64,000 nucleotides of DNA from the NCBI RefSeq assembly GCF_904848165.1, contig NZ_LR884459.1:2790001-2854000 (forward strand). Direction: 5' to 3'. Both the position numbers and the translations under genes were made by a program. The DNA is from Psychrobacter arenosus (GTDB lineage: Bacteria > Pseudomonadota > Gammaproteobacteria > Pseudomonadales > Moraxellaceae). The notes below the pieces were generated by a model. It saw nothing but the letters and a program-made list of their open reading frames with translations, was not told the origin of the DNA and made no database searches. This document shows, piece after piece, positions 38,401-48,703 of the stretch (its first letter is position 1; every line of letters begins with the position of its first letter).

Positions 38401-39252
38401 ATGTCAGTTAGCAACGCGCCTCCTGTAACAGACCAAGCGCTAGTAGACGCAGAAAGTAGCCAGTATGACCGCCGGTTTCAAGGAACTAAGAGCTTATATG
38501 GTGACAGTAGTTTTACGGCCTTTGAACAAGCGCACGTGTTTGTGATCGGGGTAGGCGGGGTAGGGACTTGGGCGGCAGAAGGGCTAGCACGTACCGCTAT
38601 TGGCAGGATTACGCTGATAGATTTAGATATCTTGGTGGCCTCGAATGTTAATCGTCAGCTGCCTGCGTTAGACAGCACGTTTGGCTTAAGTAAAATTGAA
38701 ACGATGGCTGCGCGTATGCGTGAGATTAACCCTCACCTGAATTTGCAACTGATTGATGACTTCTTAACCCCGGACAATGTCGCGACTTTATTGCCCAGTC
38801 GTGAGCAAGCGCAGGCTGCACAAGCAGCCGGTCAGCAAATCATCATCTTAGATTGCGTGGATGATATGGCCGCGAAACTGGCTATTGCTTTGCATTGCCG
38901 CTTTAACAAGCTAAAACTGATTAGCGCAGGCGGGGCAGGTGGTAAAACGGATCCGCTACAAATCACCGTTAGCGATTTAAAAGATACTTATCAAGATCCA
39001 TTATTGGCAAGATTGCGCAGTAAATTACGCCATGACAAAGGTATTAATACTCAGTTAAAAGAGAAGTTTGGCATCCGCTGTGTGTATTCAACGCAGCCGC
39101 CCATTACCAATAAAAAGGGTAAAAATGGCGCTGATGAGGTGAACTGTCAAGTAGGGGGGCTGCACTGTGGTGGCTATGGCTCAGCGGTTGCTGTAACCTC
39201 AGTAGTAGGGATGGTGATGGTCAGCGAGACTTTGCAGATGCTGTCTCGTTAG
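38401..39252 (+). CDS. tcdA: tRNA threonylcarbamoyladenosine dehydratase TcdA
   Basis: E1-like enzyme that uses ATP to cyclise t6A37 of tRNA to ct6A. The nucleotide-binding motif GVGGVGTWAAEGLARTAIG is at about residues 50-68, followed by LIDLDILVASNVNRQLPA. Further down are DCVDDMAAKLAI and a catalytic-type cysteine context near CQVGGLHCGG. The length, 283, is close to E. coli TcdA (268). It acts downstream of the TsaB/TsaD pathway, whose TsaB gene is also in this window at 5.3 kb. Confidence 0.92.
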   Translation: MSVSNAPPVTDQALVDAESSQYDRRFQGTKSLYGDSSFTAFEQAHVFVIGVGGVGTWAAEGLARTAIGRITLIDLDILVASNVNRQLPALDSTFGLSKIETMAARMREINPHLNLQLIDDFLTPDNVATLLPSREQAQAAQAAGQQIIILDCVDDMAAKLAIALHCRFNKLKLISAGGAGGKTDPLQITVSDLKDTYQDPLLARLRSKLRHDKGINTQLKEKFGIRCVYSTQPPITNKKGKNGADEVNCQVGGLHCGGYGSAVAVTSVVGMVMVSETLQMLSR

Positions 39253-39412
39253 AATAGTTGGATTCAACCTAAAGTAACCTATAAATAAGCAATAAGATTA
39301 AACTTTATAATAAAGCGCCTATAATATAACCAGTAAAATGCTATTAAAGCGCTGTTATTTTTATAATTTAAGCTGCTAACTGGAGTTTAGTTATCGCAGT
39401 GAGGAGTCAGTT

Positions 39413-41182
39413 TTGAGCCCGATATATTATCCCGTTGCTGCTAATGATGCTGAGCGCATTAGTAAGTTGCGTGAGTATCAAGTCTTAAATACCCAAGACG
39501 AGCCGGCTTTTGAACGTCTTACTGACTTGGTAAGAGTGTTTTTTGGTTTGCCTAAAGTGACTATCACTTTTATGGATGAAGAAACGCAGTACTTTAAGTC
39601 CCCTATAGGCTTTGATGGGCACGTTACTACGCCGCGTGAGGTAGCGCTGTGCAACTATACTGTCCTAGCTGATGAAGTGTTCGTCGTGGCTGATTTAAGC
39701 CGAGATGAGCGTTTTGTAGACAACCCTCTTATTGTTTTTGCCCCCAATCTACGCTTTTATGCCGGCGCTCCTATTATCCTGTTTGAAGACAATAAGTACT
39801 TTCGGTTGGGCTCTTTGTGCGTAATGGATACTGAGCCCCATTATGATTTTGATGCGACCAAAGCTGAGCATCTAAAACAGTTTGCCGTCATGGCTGCGGA
39901 TGCTTTGCGCCTGCAGAAAAACCAACGTATGGCCAAAAAAGCCAATGAGATGAAGTCTGAGTTTCTCGCCAATATGAGCCATGAGATTCGCACGCCTATG
40001 AACGGCATCATTGGTATGGTTGAGATGCTCGATGAAACCGATTTGGATGCTGAGCAAGAAGAGTATGTCAATAATATCAAGATGTCGACCGAGCACCTAC
40101 TGGCTATTATTAACGATATTTTGGACCTGTCCAAAGTAGAATCTGGCAAGATGGTGTTGAATAACGGTCCTATAAATTTAGCCGCTTTATGCGAAGAAGT
40201 GGTCGGGCTATTTAAGGCCAAGGCGCACCAGCGTAAGATTGCATTGAGTTTAGAGTATTCTGCGCGTTTAAGCCCTTATGCTATCGGGGACTCGGTCCGC
40301 TTAAAGCAAATTTTAGCCAATTTAGTGAATAATGCGCTTAAATTTACCGGTGAAAGTGGCAAGGCGCAGATTAGGGTGCAACCGGCCTCAAAAAACAATG
40401 GCTTAAGTATTTATCAATGGCACTATGCCGATCAAAGCAATCCGAGTTTAATGAGCGATGGTTCATATCAAGATGTCATGACAATATGTATGGAAGTTAC
40501 CGATACGGGTATGGGCATTAAGCCCGAGTCGTTGGAGGCAATCTTTGATGCTTATAATCAAGCGGACAAATCGACCCATCGCCTATATGGCGGTACGGGT
40601 TTAGGACTGTCGGTCTGTAAGTCGCTAGTGACCAGTATGAAAGGCACCATACACGCGACCAGTACTGTGGGCGAAGGCACTACCTTTACGATTTTACTGC
40701 CCCTACCTCTACTCACTAAAAATCAGTTTATAGCAGCGACTCAGGACCGTATCGAAACTATTCAGCCTATAGAAGATAAGCCGCTCTTGTTGGGTAAGAT
40801 ATTATTAGTAGAAGATGATACCGTCAACGCTATGATTGCCAAAAAAGCCTTGACGAAGACTGGGCACCAAGTCACTCATGTGACCAATGGCCAAAAAGCC
40901 CTTGAAGTCTATGAAGCGGCGCCAGACAGTTTTGATCTGATTTTAATGGATCATCATATGCCAATTTTAGATGGAGTTGAGGCCACTAAAAGCTTGATTG
41001 CGCAATATGGCGCAGAAAATTTGCCTCCTATCATTGCCTTAACAGCCAATGCTATGGATGGAGAACGTGAGAAATATATTGAGATGGGCATGCAAGACTA
41101 TTGTACTAAGCCTTTTAAAAGAGAGTTGTTGAATAATTTAGTACAACAGTGGTTGGCTGTGGCTAATCAACGCGCTAAATAG
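39413..41182 (+). CDS. GAF-domain hybrid histidine kinase
   Basis: A 589-residue soluble sensor kinase with no membrane segment. An N-terminal GAF domain (about 20-160) is followed by HisKA with phospho-acceptor H190 in [12 protein letters not shown]. HATPase_c comes next: the N box [12 protein letters not shown], then DTGMGIKPE and [11 protein letters not shown]-terminal receiver domain (about 465-580) has phospho-acceptor D513 in LILMDHHMP and an acidic pair in LVEDDTVNA. The start is TTG at 39413, supported by GAGGAG 6 bases upstream. No cognate output regulator or histidine phosphotransfer protein lies beside it. The signal is unknown. Confidence 0.93.
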   Translation: MSPIYYPVAANDAERISKLREYQVLNTQDEPAFERLTDLVRVFFGLPKVTITFMDEETQYFKSPIGFDGHVTTPREVALCNYTVLADEVFVVADLSRDERFVDNPLIVFAPNLRFYAGAPIILFEDNKYFRLGSLCVMDTEPHYDFDATKAEHLKQFAVMAADALRLQKNQRMAKKANEMKSEFLANMSHEIRTPMNGIIGMVEMLDETDLDAEQEEYVNNIKMSTEHLLAIINDILDLSKVESGKMVLNNGPINLAALCEEVVGLFKAKAHQRKIALSLEYSARLSPYAIGDSVRLKQILANLVNNALKFTGESGKAQIRVQPASKNNGLSIYQWHYADQSNPSLMSDGSYQDVMTICMEVTDTGMGIKPESLEAIFDAYNQADKSTHRLYGGTGLGLSVCKSLVTSMKGTIHATSTVGEGTTFTILLPLPLLTKNQFIAATQDRIETIQPIEDKPLLLGKILLVEDDTVNAMIAKKALTKTGHQVTHVTNGQKALEVYEAAPDSFDLILMDHHMPILDGVEATKSLIAQYGAENLPPIIALTANAMDGEREKYIEMGMQDYCTKPFKRELLNNLVQQWLAVANQRAK

Positions 41183-41289
41183 AAAAGACAGCGTAGAGTT
41201 TTAGCGGTTGTTTAATTCGTAGATGTTAAATTAGTTAAATTAACGGCTGTTAAAATTATAGTCCTATAAACTTAATAGATATTTCCAAT

Positions 41290-41336
41290 AAAAAGGGAGG
41301 GGGCTAACCATATTGCGGTGAGCCCCCTCCCTTTTT
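41290..41336. terminator. Strong bidirectional terminator between kinase gene and efp
   Basis: A perfect 16-bp stem: AAAAAGGGAGGGGGCT (41290-41305) with AGCCCCCTCCCTTTTT (41321-41336), loop of 15 nt. It is GC-rich in the core with A and T flanks and serves both convergent genes. Confidence 0.92.
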
Positions 41337-41366
41337 GCTTTTAAAGGCCTAAAACTTACTAGCCGC

Positions 41367-41939
41367 TTAGCTAACGCGAGTTTGATAATCGCCTGTGCGA
41401 GTATCTACACGTACAACTTCACCCTGTTGTACAAATAGAGGGACACGCACTACTGCACCGGTTTCTAAAGTAGCGGGCTTGCCACCACCGCCTGAAGTAT
41501 CACCGCGTAGACCAGGATCTGTTTCAGTAATGGTTAGCTCAACGAAGTTTGGCGGTACAATCGATAAAGGCACCCCATTGAATAAAGTGATGGTGCATAA
41601 ATCGTTGCTGTTTTCTTTGAGCCATTTTGGGCTATCACCCATAGCATTAGCATCGGCTTGCAATTGCTCAAAAGTCTCTGGGTGCATGAAGTGCCAGAAT
41701 TCACCGTCATTGTAGAGATAGTTCATTTCGGTATCGATCACGTCAGCCGCTTCTAAGCTATCACCAGATTTAAAGGTTTGCTCAAGCACTTTGCCACTGC
41801 GTAAATTGCGCAGTTTAACGCGGCTAAAAGCTTGGCCTTTACCAGGTTTGACCAACTCGTTTTCGAGAATAGCGCAGGGATTGCCATCTAACATGACTTT
41901 CATGCCGGCTTTAAATTCATTGGTAGAAAAACTTGCCAC
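41367..41939 (-). CDS. efp: Elongation factor P
   Basis: Rescues ribosomes stalled on consecutive prolines. The 190 residues have the usual three-domain layout. The modified lysine is K34 in the loop VKPGKGQAF, the type that receives beta-lysine through EpmA and EpmB in E. coli. The divergent epmB gene next door agrees with that. Other family motifs are [17 protein letters not shown] and the closing [19 protein letters not shown] is 5 bases upstream of the start. epmA is not in the window. Confidence 0.98.
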   Translation of the reverse strand: MASFSTNEFKAGMKVMLDGNPCAILENELVKPGKGQAFSRVKLRNLRSGKVLEQTFKSGDSLEAADVIDTEMNYLYNDGEFWHFMHPETFEQLQADANAMGDSPKWLKENSNDLCTITLFNGVPLSIVPPNFVELTITETDPGLRGDTSGGGGKPATLETGAVVRVPLFVQQGEVVRVDTRTGDYQTRVS

Positions 41940-42259
41940 TTTTAACTCCTAATTATCAATTAATATGCAACTCGTCAATCTAATGTGGCCTTATAGCGGA
42001 GGAATGTTGCAGCGCAATAATTATTGCTGCATCATAGCTTTAGCGGCCGCATCCTTGGCAGTGACTCAGTGAAAATTCAGTATTGATTGGATAATGATTC
42101 AATAGTGATAACCAGAGGCTGAGCTAAGCCAATTTTGCTAGAAACCATCATTATAAGGGCTATAGAAAAGCTTAGATAGCATTAGGATGCGCAGAGCCTA
42201 CATTGGAATTGGCGGGTATGGCCTATATAATGGCGACATCTAAACACATTTAGGCTGCC
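41940..42259. other. Divergent intergenic region efp/epmB
   Basis: 320 bp with no gene. It holds the epmB promoter at 42203-42231, and the efp promoter must also lie here. Nothing else is recognised. Confidence 0.4.
42203..42231 (+). promoter_or_regulatory. Sigma-70 promoter of epmB
   Basis: TTGGAA (42203-42208), a 17-bp spacer and a perfect TATAAT (42226-42231). Transcription would begin near 42238, leaving a leader of about 22 nt before the ATG at 42260. This is the best-looking promoter in the window. Confidence 0.6.
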
Positions 42260-43267
42260 ATGATAAACCATTTAATCACACAAACAAACTGGCAAACGCA
42301 TTTATCGCAAGCGATTACCTCAGTTGATGAGCTCTTAAGCCTAGTCCAGCTTGACCGTAGCCAGCTTGGGGTAATTGTCCCCGATAACTTTGGTTTAAGA
42401 GTCCCGAGAGGCTTTGTCAGTAAGATGCAGGTGGGTCAGGCGGACGACCCGTTATTGTTACAAGTCCTGCCCACTTTGCAAGAGCAAATTCCCGTAAGTG
42501 GCTATATTCAAGACCCGTTAAACGAAAATGAGCACAACCCTATTAAAGGGCTATTGCACAAATATGAATCGCGGGTTTTACTAACCATTACGGGGGCTTG
42601 CGCCATCCACTGTCGCTATTGTTTTCGTCAACATTTCGACTATGGGGCGAATTTGCCGACTAGCAAAGAGCAGGAAGCCATTATGAATTATGTGGCCCAA
42701 TGTCCCGATGTCAATGAAGTGATTTTAAGTGGTGGCGATCCGCTTAGCATTAGTAATCGCCGATTGTTTGCGTGGCTAGACTGTCTAGAAGCTATTGAGC
42801 AATTGACCACCATACGCTTGCATACGCGGCTGCCCTTAGTGATTCCTGAGCGTATTGATGAAGCCTTATTAGCCCGTTTAGAGGCGAGCCGTTGTCAGAT
42901 AGTCATGGTGATTCACTGCAACCATGCTAATGAAATAGATGCGCATACGGCGCGCTTTTTGCAGGCGTTAAAAGTGGCGGGCGTGACTTTATTGAATCAA
43001 ACGGTACTGTTGGCAGGTATTAATGACACGCTAGCGACTCAAGTTGAGTTAAGCCAACGGTTATTTGCAGCGGGGGTGCTGCCTTATTATTTGCATGTCT
43101 TAGATAAAGTAGCTGGCGCTGCGCATTTTGATTGCCCAGAGCAGCAGGCTATCGACCTATATTGGCAAATGTTGGCGAAGCTACCCGGTTATCTGGTGCC
43201 CAAATTGGTGCGAGAATTGCCCGATCGGCCTTTTAAGACGCCAATAAATATTTACAAAGCAGTTTAA
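42260..43267 (+). CDS. epmB: EF-P beta-lysylation protein EpmB (lysine 2,3-aminomutase-like)
   Basis: Radical SAM, PLP-dependent enzyme that converts (S)-alpha-lysine to (R)-beta-lysine for attachment to EF-P. The [4Fe-4S] cluster cysteines are C114, C118 and C121 in CAIHCRYCFRQHF. The SAM-binding GGDPLS follows near residue 158. The C-terminal part has the region of the PLP-binding lysine (GYLVPKLVRELPDRPFK). The length (335) is normal for EpmB and shorter than clostridial lysine aminomutases. It is head to head with efp, its functional partner. Confidence 0.95.
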   Translation: MINHLITQTNWQTHLSQAITSVDELLSLVQLDRSQLGVIVPDNFGLRVPRGFVSKMQVGQADDPLLLQVLPTLQEQIPVSGYIQDPLNENEHNPIKGLLHKYESRVLLTITGACAIHCRYCFRQHFDYGANLPTSKEQEAIMNYVAQCPDVNEVILSGGDPLSISNRRLFAWLDCLEAIEQLTTIRLHTRLPLVIPERIDEALLARLEASRCQIVMVIHCNHANEIDAHTARFLQALKVAGVTLLNQTVLLAGINDTLATQVELSQRLFAAGVLPYYLHVLDKVAGAAHFDCPEQQAIDLYWQMLAKLPGYLVPKLVRELPDRPFKTPINIYKAV

Positions 43268-43549
43268 AGTTGTCAGTATAGAGTCGATTATTATCAATGA
43301 CATGGATTTTGAAACTATTAATTTTCAAGGTTACTAAGTTGATAATAATGGCTTAGCCCTTCAGTAAATATTTATATATCAAGCACTAAATATAAAATAA
43401 GATATTAAAAGGATTTTGCAAAATAGCCCGGCACAAGTTTAATGGCCACTTGTTTATTCCTTATATACTACTATCTTAGCAATGCATAAAAAATTCTAAA
43501 AAATCGAACCTTTCCTTTAGCTTAGTCCTTTTACACTAAGAGCATTCCT

Positions 43550-45379
43550 ATGATCAGTCAATTTACTTTTATTGAGTATTTAACAGTGACTTCAGAGCTG
43601 CAACAGCTTAATTTTAGTCACATTGGCCCTCTCGGTGCGAACGTTGAGCAATGGACCGTAAGTTTAGCGGCAAAATCTGAAGACGAGCAAATCGTTCAGC
43701 TTGAGAAAACGCTTAGTGAGCTCATACTAATAGACATACCTGACCCATTACGCTTAAAGCTAATGCAACCCGTATTTGTAGCGGTAGAACGTCTTATCGC
43801 TCAGCAACACAAGCGTTATCAACCTGAGGCAAGCGTTGTGTCGGCGGAACATTTGGCTGCTGCTGAGCAAGTAAAGTCACTGTATTGCATGTGTATTTTG
43901 GTCTTTAATGGCGTAATTGAGCGGCTACGCCTAGCACGTACTACACAAGCTACTACAGAGAATACAAGTTGGAGTCGACTGCGTTTTTTACCCACTACCA
44001 AGCCCTCTGCTGATGGTTTAGCTTTAGCTATTTATTGGTCTCTCCTTTGCTACCAAAAGCTCTTATTAGAATTTGCTATTGCCTATCAAAGGTTGCCTCC
44101 CATGTTTTGGCAACAATTGAATCGTTTATACTTACTAGCCGTCACAGAAGATATTGTTAGAGTAGATATCAGTCGCCATCCTATGGCCAGAACTGCCATT
44201 AATATTCATCAAATATATAGCCAAATATGCTTATTTAGCTTGCCCAATCTCTCTAGCTACAGACGCCAAGACATTATTGGTATTCATCGATTGCTGCCCA
44301 AATGGACCCGCTATCTAACGATGAATTTAGTACCTCAGTCTAAAACACGACTGTTTGTTAATTTACAAGGCGATAGAGGCCCCGAGTATTTAACCCCCCA
44401 TACCACCATTAATCCTTATGATGAGCAGCAAACTTGTTTGTTTATTGAGTTGGTACCGCTGTTAGAGTTTTTAGAAAATCCCGGTCAGCTTAATGTAGCT
44501 ACTAAAGACATGGATACCTACGAAAAACGTTTGATTACTAAAACTTTAGATACGCTAAAGCAGCAGTATCTCAAACCACAGCGCCGCGCCGCACCGCGTA
44601 TCAATGTCAATCAAAATGCTATTTTGCTTACTGAATTCAATCGTATTCATTACCATATTGCGGGTAATCACTCATTGGGTCATTTAATTAATCAAAAAGA
44701 TGTGGCCAATAAATACCTTCCTAAATATACAACACGTCCAAATCAAAGCACTAAAGATATGGCTATCAAAGCGCAGCTGTTGGACCAAAGTCTTACAGGC
44801 TATCGTTTTCGCACCAATCACGATGTGGATAAGATAATAGATGAATCGTTGGCAGAAGCAGTAGATGTAGATAAAGAAGACCCTATTCGGCAGCCCTTGA
44901 GTTTAGCCAGTGATCCACAAAGTTGGCTAATTGCCTCTCGATTTGAAACAAAAAAAGATTTAGAAACTGAAGAAGTTCCTATACCTACTTTACGGGTCGC
45001 AAGCTTATTCGCTATTCAGCATGAGTCAGAGCAGAATAAGAAAAAGTGGAAGTTGGGTATCGTACGTTGGATTGAAGCGGTTGAAAACGGCCTTGAAGTA
45101 GGGGCACAGTTATTAGGCGTTTCTATTACGGCTTGTGGCGTGCGTTTAGATAGTAATGATGGTCGCAGTCAAGATTTCGTAGCAGCTTTACTAATAGCGG
45201 GCAGTGATAATCTAAATACTAAAGCGAGTATTATGTTACCCCGTTATCACTTTAAAGAAGGCGACCGAATCATTCTGCGGATTTATGATAAACAGACCCA
45301 GCTTACGCTGCAAAAAAACATTTTATATAGTGATGACCTAGATCAATACGAAATTGCTAGGGTCGCTAGTAAACTTTAG
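43550..45379 (+). CDS. 609-residue protein with PilZ-like C-terminal region
   Basis: Not firmly assigned. The N-terminal and central parts are helical and soluble (for example QLEKTLSELI, VFNGVIERLRLART). The C-terminal 110 residues look like a PilZ-related beta barrel: KWKLGIVRWIEAVENGLEVG, then a run of beta-type segments ending near LILYSDDL-like sequence. Canonical cyclic-di-GMP residues (RxxxR and DxSxxG) are not evident. Pseudomonads and relatives have long proteins of this build annotated as hypothetical or as PilZ-domain proteins. It lies directly upstream of the FimX-like gene, separated by 441 bp, which suggests a link to cyclic-di-GMP or type IV pili. The start is the ATG at 43550. 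Confidence 0.5.
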   Translation: MISQFTFIEYLTVTSELQQLNFSHIGPLGANVEQWTVSLAAKSEDEQIVQLEKTLSELILIDIPDPLRLKLMQPVFVAVERLIAQQHKRYQPEASVVSAEHLAAAEQVKSLYCMCILVFNGVIERLRLARTTQATTENTSWSRLRFLPTTKPSADGLALAIYWSLLCYQKLLLEFAIAYQRLPPMFWQQLNRLYLLAVTEDIVRVDISRHPMARTAINIHQIYSQICLFSLPNLSSYRRQDIIGIHRLLPKWTRYLTMNLVPQSKTRLFVNLQGDRGPEYLTPHTTINPYDEQQTCLFIELVPLLEFLENPGQLNVATKDMDTYEKRLITKTLDTLKQQYLKPQRRAAPRINVNQNAILLTEFNRIHYHIAGNHSLGHLINQKDVANKYLPKYTTRPNQSTKDMAIKAQLLDQSLTGYRFRTNHDVDKIIDESLAEAVDVDKEDPIRQPLSLASDPQSWLIASRFETKKDLETEEVPIPTLRVASLFAIQHESEQNKKKWKLGIVRWIEAVENGLEVGAQLLGVSITACGVRLDSNDGRSQDFVAALLIAGSDNLNTKASIMLPRYHFKEGDRIILRIYDKQTQLTLQKNILYSDDLDQYEIARVASKL

Positions 45380-45820
45380 CGTTTTTTCAAACTCACTATA
45401 TTTTCCTGTATAGATTTTTTGCAGATAAAGCAGTCTTTAGCTACTAAAAATTTTTAGACTATTGTCATTATAAATTGTTAAATAAAACTAATTAATTATT
45501 TAGTATTATTAAGTTGCTAGCTTTATCTTAGGCAGAGATTTATAATACTTTAATCTTTACAAAACCTATTGCTATATACAGAAAAGTTAATATTTGCTGA
45601 GCAATAGAGGTTGCTGATTGGATATTGACTAAAATGTAGCTGGTTTTTTATTAACAAGTAACGATATGACTTTCGCTAAGTTAGCCTTTAGCAATGACTA
45701 CAGACTAAAATGACGGTTTCAAATAGCTAGATTAGCCCCATGGCATAAGTAATATTGAGGTTGGGTGAACACCAGCTATATTACCTATATGAACATTCAG
45801 ACAGTTAATTAAGGCGAGTT
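45380..45820. other. Intergenic region upstream of the FimX-like gene
   Basis: 441 bp, AT-rich and without a gene. It contains a 14-bp perfect palindrome CTAAAAATTTTTAG at 45444-45457. The promoter of the FimX-like gene is expected here, but none is clear enough to mark. Confidence 0.4.
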
Positions 45821-47902
45821 ATGGCAACGGAAAGCACACTAAATCTATTGGTTATAGGGGACGATCAACGCTATGCAGAGCGCTTGGTTACCCTATTGTC
45901 TCAGTACTATACCGAAGTCAATCTAGGGTTTTTAGATGACAAAGTTGAGCTGCTAAAGACTCTGCGTAATCAATGGGATGTGATGGTATTTGGCCAAGCC
46001 TATGACATGACATTTACGGATGTCGTCGGCATAGTGCAAGATATGAATATTGACTTGCCTATGATTTGTCTTATGAGTAATGAAATGGCAGATACGGGGC
46101 GTAATAGCGAAGGTCTGCCTGCCATTATCGATGGTAATATGGTCAAGGCCTTACTGCCAGAAAAGGAAACTCGGGTCGTCATTGCTATCTGTTTACAATA
46201 CGAAAATCTAAAAACCCGCCGTCAGTTTGCGAAAGTGCGCCATATCCTTGCAGAAGCAGAACAGCGCGCTAATATCCTCATTAAAAACTCCAAAAGTGCC
46301 GTTGCCTATATTGATGAAGGCATCCACATCTATGCAAATACCCCTTATCTAGAGCTGTTTGGCTTTGATAATCTTGAGCAAATTATTGGCGTTCCCGTAA
46401 TCGATTTAATAGAGGGTGGGGACAGTATTCAAGGCTTTAAAAAGTTTTTACGTCATTTTGATAAAGGCAATCGCGACCATGTAGAGTTTGATTTTGAAAG
46501 TCGTCACAAAGATGGCAGTACTTTTGAAGCCAAACTGCAACTGGCCGCGGCGACGTATGAAGGCGAACCCGTCACACAAATCATTATTCAACGCAGCAAT
46601 GCGGATGATTTAGCAAAACAGTTGGCTGAAGCCCAACGTAAAGATGGTCTGACTAACCTTGAAAATAGACGTGGTTTTGAATCCGAATTTGCTAGTTTGC
46701 ATGAAGCGGCTCTCATGGGTGAGGGGCGCGCGGCCCTATTGTATGTCCGCCTCGATAATATGGGCAAAGTGCATTCAAGCTCAGGTTTGCAAGGGGTCGA
46801 TGCGACCGTCGTCGAAATTGCTAAAAAGCTCGAAAACTATTTTGCAGATGCTTATGTCAGTCGCTTTAGTGATACTGCCTTTGCCATACTTATTAAAGGG
46901 CTGCAACCCGATGAGTTAAAACGCCGGGCTGACGAAGTGCGTGAAGAAATTAGTGCAATGCTCATTGAAGTCGGCAAACGCAGTATTACTACGACCGTGA
47001 GCGTAGGTATCGTGATGCTAGATAAGAGCAGTCCGGATCAAGATGTCGTCATCGAGCGGGCTATCGATGCCGTTGATCAAGTGCTGTTAGAAACCCAAAA
47101 TGTTGGTAATGGTATTCATCTCTATGACCCAGGCCAATATGCCAATAGCGATGATGAAGCCTTGGCCGAGTATCTAGTGACCGCTATCGGCCAAAATCGC
47201 TTTGAGCTGCTCTATCAACCTATTTATGATATCGAAACCGATCGCAGTGATTTCTTTGAAGTCTATCTGCGTCTGAATATGGTTGATGGCACACAAATGC
47301 TGCCGAGAGAGTTTATGGCGGTAGCAAAAAGTCGCAATCTGCTCGAAAAAATAGACCGTTGGATGTTAATTAATGCCAGTAAACAGCTGAGTAGTGTCCG
47401 CAAAAAATACCCTAAAAGCCGCATCCTAGTACCATTGACTAGTGCCTCACTTGCCGATACTCGCCTTGCTGGGGTCATCAGTCAACTACAAAAAGCGGTG
47501 GGCGGTGAGAGCAACGCCTTAATGGTACAGTTCCATGAACAAGATATCGTGGATTATATGGCCGTTGCTAAAAAACAGATTTTGGCTCTGCGTAAAGTCG
47601 ATTGCGGTGTCTGTGTGCATAACTTTGGCATGACCAGTAAATCTGTGGATGCGGCAGAATTTGTAAAACCGGATATGGTGCGTTTGGCCAAAAGCTATGT
47701 CGATGATTTAGAGCGTGATGGCGGTATCGAAGCAGTTAAAGTACTAGTGTCTAAGGCTAGCGAGCTCGGCTGTAGCATGCTGATGCCATTTATCGAAGAT
47801 GCCTCGACCATGTCAGTCGCTTGGAGTGTGGGCGCTCGTTACTTACAAGGCTATTATTTACAGGTGCCTTCTAAGACCATGATATTGGCACAAGATGCAT
47901 AA
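45821..47902 (+). CDS. fimX: FimX-like cyclic-di-GMP receptor (REC-PAS-GGDEF-EAL)
   Basis: A 693-residue protein with the layout of FimX, which regulates type IV pilus assembly and twitching. It has a receiver-like domain (about 8-125, no clear phospho-acceptor cluster), a PAS domain (about 150-260, IDEGIHIYANTPYLELFGFDN), a GGDEF domain (about 280-430) and an EAL domain (about 450-690). The GGDEF active motif is replaced by SDTAF at 350-354 and the EAL triad by EVY at 480-482, so both enzyme activities should be lost. In FimX proteins the degenerate EAL domain binds cyclic-di-GMP, and YQPIYDIETDR and RLAKSYVDDL fit that fold. Pilus genes are not nearby. Confidence 0.85.
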   Translation: MATESTLNLLVIGDDQRYAERLVTLLSQYYTEVNLGFLDDKVELLKTLRNQWDVMVFGQAYDMTFTDVVGIVQDMNIDLPMICLMSNEMADTGRNSEGLPAIIDGNMVKALLPEKETRVVIAICLQYENLKTRRQFAKVRHILAEAEQRANILIKNSKSAVAYIDEGIHIYANTPYLELFGFDNLEQIIGVPVIDLIEGGDSIQGFKKFLRHFDKGNRDHVEFDFESRHKDGSTFEAKLQLAAATYEGEPVTQIIIQRSNADDLAKQLAEAQRKDGLTNLENRRGFESEFASLHEAALMGEGRAALLYVRLDNMGKVHSSSGLQGVDATVVEIAKKLENYFADAYVSRFSDTAFAILIKGLQPDELKRRADEVREEISAMLIEVGKRSITTTVSVGIVMLDKSSPDQDVVIERAIDAVDQVLLETQNVGNGIHLYDPGQYANSDDEALAEYLVTAIGQNRFELLYQPIYDIETDRSDFFEVYLRLNMVDGTQMLPREFMAVAKSRNLLEKIDRWMLINASKQLSSVRKKYPKSRILVPLTSASLADTRLAGVISQLQKAVGGESNALMVQFHEQDIVDYMAVAKKQILALRKVDCGVCVHNFGMTSKSVDAAEFVKPDMVRLAKSYVDDLERDGGIEAVKVLVSKASELGCSMLMPFIEDASTMSVAWSVGARYLQGYYLQVPSKTMILAQDA

Positions 47903-48114
47903 GCTTAAGTCTAGCGTAACCTCATGAGCACGGCTTAATAACTAGCGGTGCTTATATTGGTTTTTAACCCTCAATACTTCATAAAATAGCAGTCTATGGA
48001 CTTAGTTTTAAAGGTAGTATTCTGTCCTTAAACTGACTACCATGTTATTCATTTATCTGTTACTAATGGTATTTTTACCAATGATGCTCTTAGTAATAAA
48101 AAGGTCGTAGCGCC

Positions 48115-48648
48115 GTGAAAAAAGTAAGTCACCGTTCTCTACAGGGTAATCCTGAAAAATCCTGCTCTATAAAAGATGTTTTTCCTACTTCGTTGACTGC
48201 AGCGCTTGTTTTGTTGCTAACATTGGGTTTGACCGCCTGTGAAAAGACGCCACCGGACTATCGCGCAGAGGTCACGCTGCCTGAATATACGGCAGGCGAT
48301 GCGGTAAAGGGCAAACTGCTGTATAAAGATGCCTGTACTCAGTGCCATCAGTTGACGCCAGGTCTCAATAAAAAAGGCCCGCAACTGCTGAACGTCTATG
48401 GCGCTCGAGCCGCTGAGCTTAAGGATTATAATTACAGTCAGTCTTTGCAGAATACAGGGTGGACTTGGGATGCAGAAACTTTAGATACTTATATTGCTGA
48501 CCCAGTAAAGGTGTTACCTGACTCTAAAATGCTCTCTGATCCCATGCCTGATGCAACCGAGCGTACCGATATCATTGCTTACCTATCTACCTTGCGCGCA
48601 CCAGTCCCTGCCGAGGTAGCCAATCCTGACGCACCGCCTACTGAGTAA
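48115..48648 (+). CDS. Lipoprotein c-type cytochrome
   Basis: A 177-residue monohaem cytochrome c (class I). The signal region ends in the lipobox LTAC (C42), so the protein is probably membrane-tethered and faces the periplasm. The haem site is CTQCH (C74, C77, H78). The likely axial Met lies in SKMLSDPMPDATERTDIIAYL, as in mitochondrial-type cytochromes. The segment KKGPQLLNVYGARAAELKDYNYS also matches the class. It could pass electrons to a terminal oxidase. The start is GTG at 48115. The MoxR gene follows 55 bp downstream. Confidence 0.88.
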   Translation: MKKVSHRSLQGNPEKSCSIKDVFPTSLTAALVLLLTLGLTACEKTPPDYRAEVTLPEYTAGDAVKGKLLYKDACTQCHQLTPGLNKKGPQLLNVYGARAAELKDYNYSQSLQNTGWTWDAETLDTYIADPVKVLPDSKMLSDPMPDATERTDIIAYLSTLRAPVPAEVANPDAPPTE

Positions 48649-48703
48649 CGCCCTAGTATCAGCGAGGCAGCTGTTTAACTGATCGTTTTTTATAGAAGAT
48701 ACT

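Noticed and set aside
41950..41978. TTGACG and TAATTA with 17-bp spacing on the minus strand as an efp promoter
   Set aside because: The -10 box would overlap the ribosome binding site region and leave a leader of about 4 nt, which is implausible beside the strong AGGAG.
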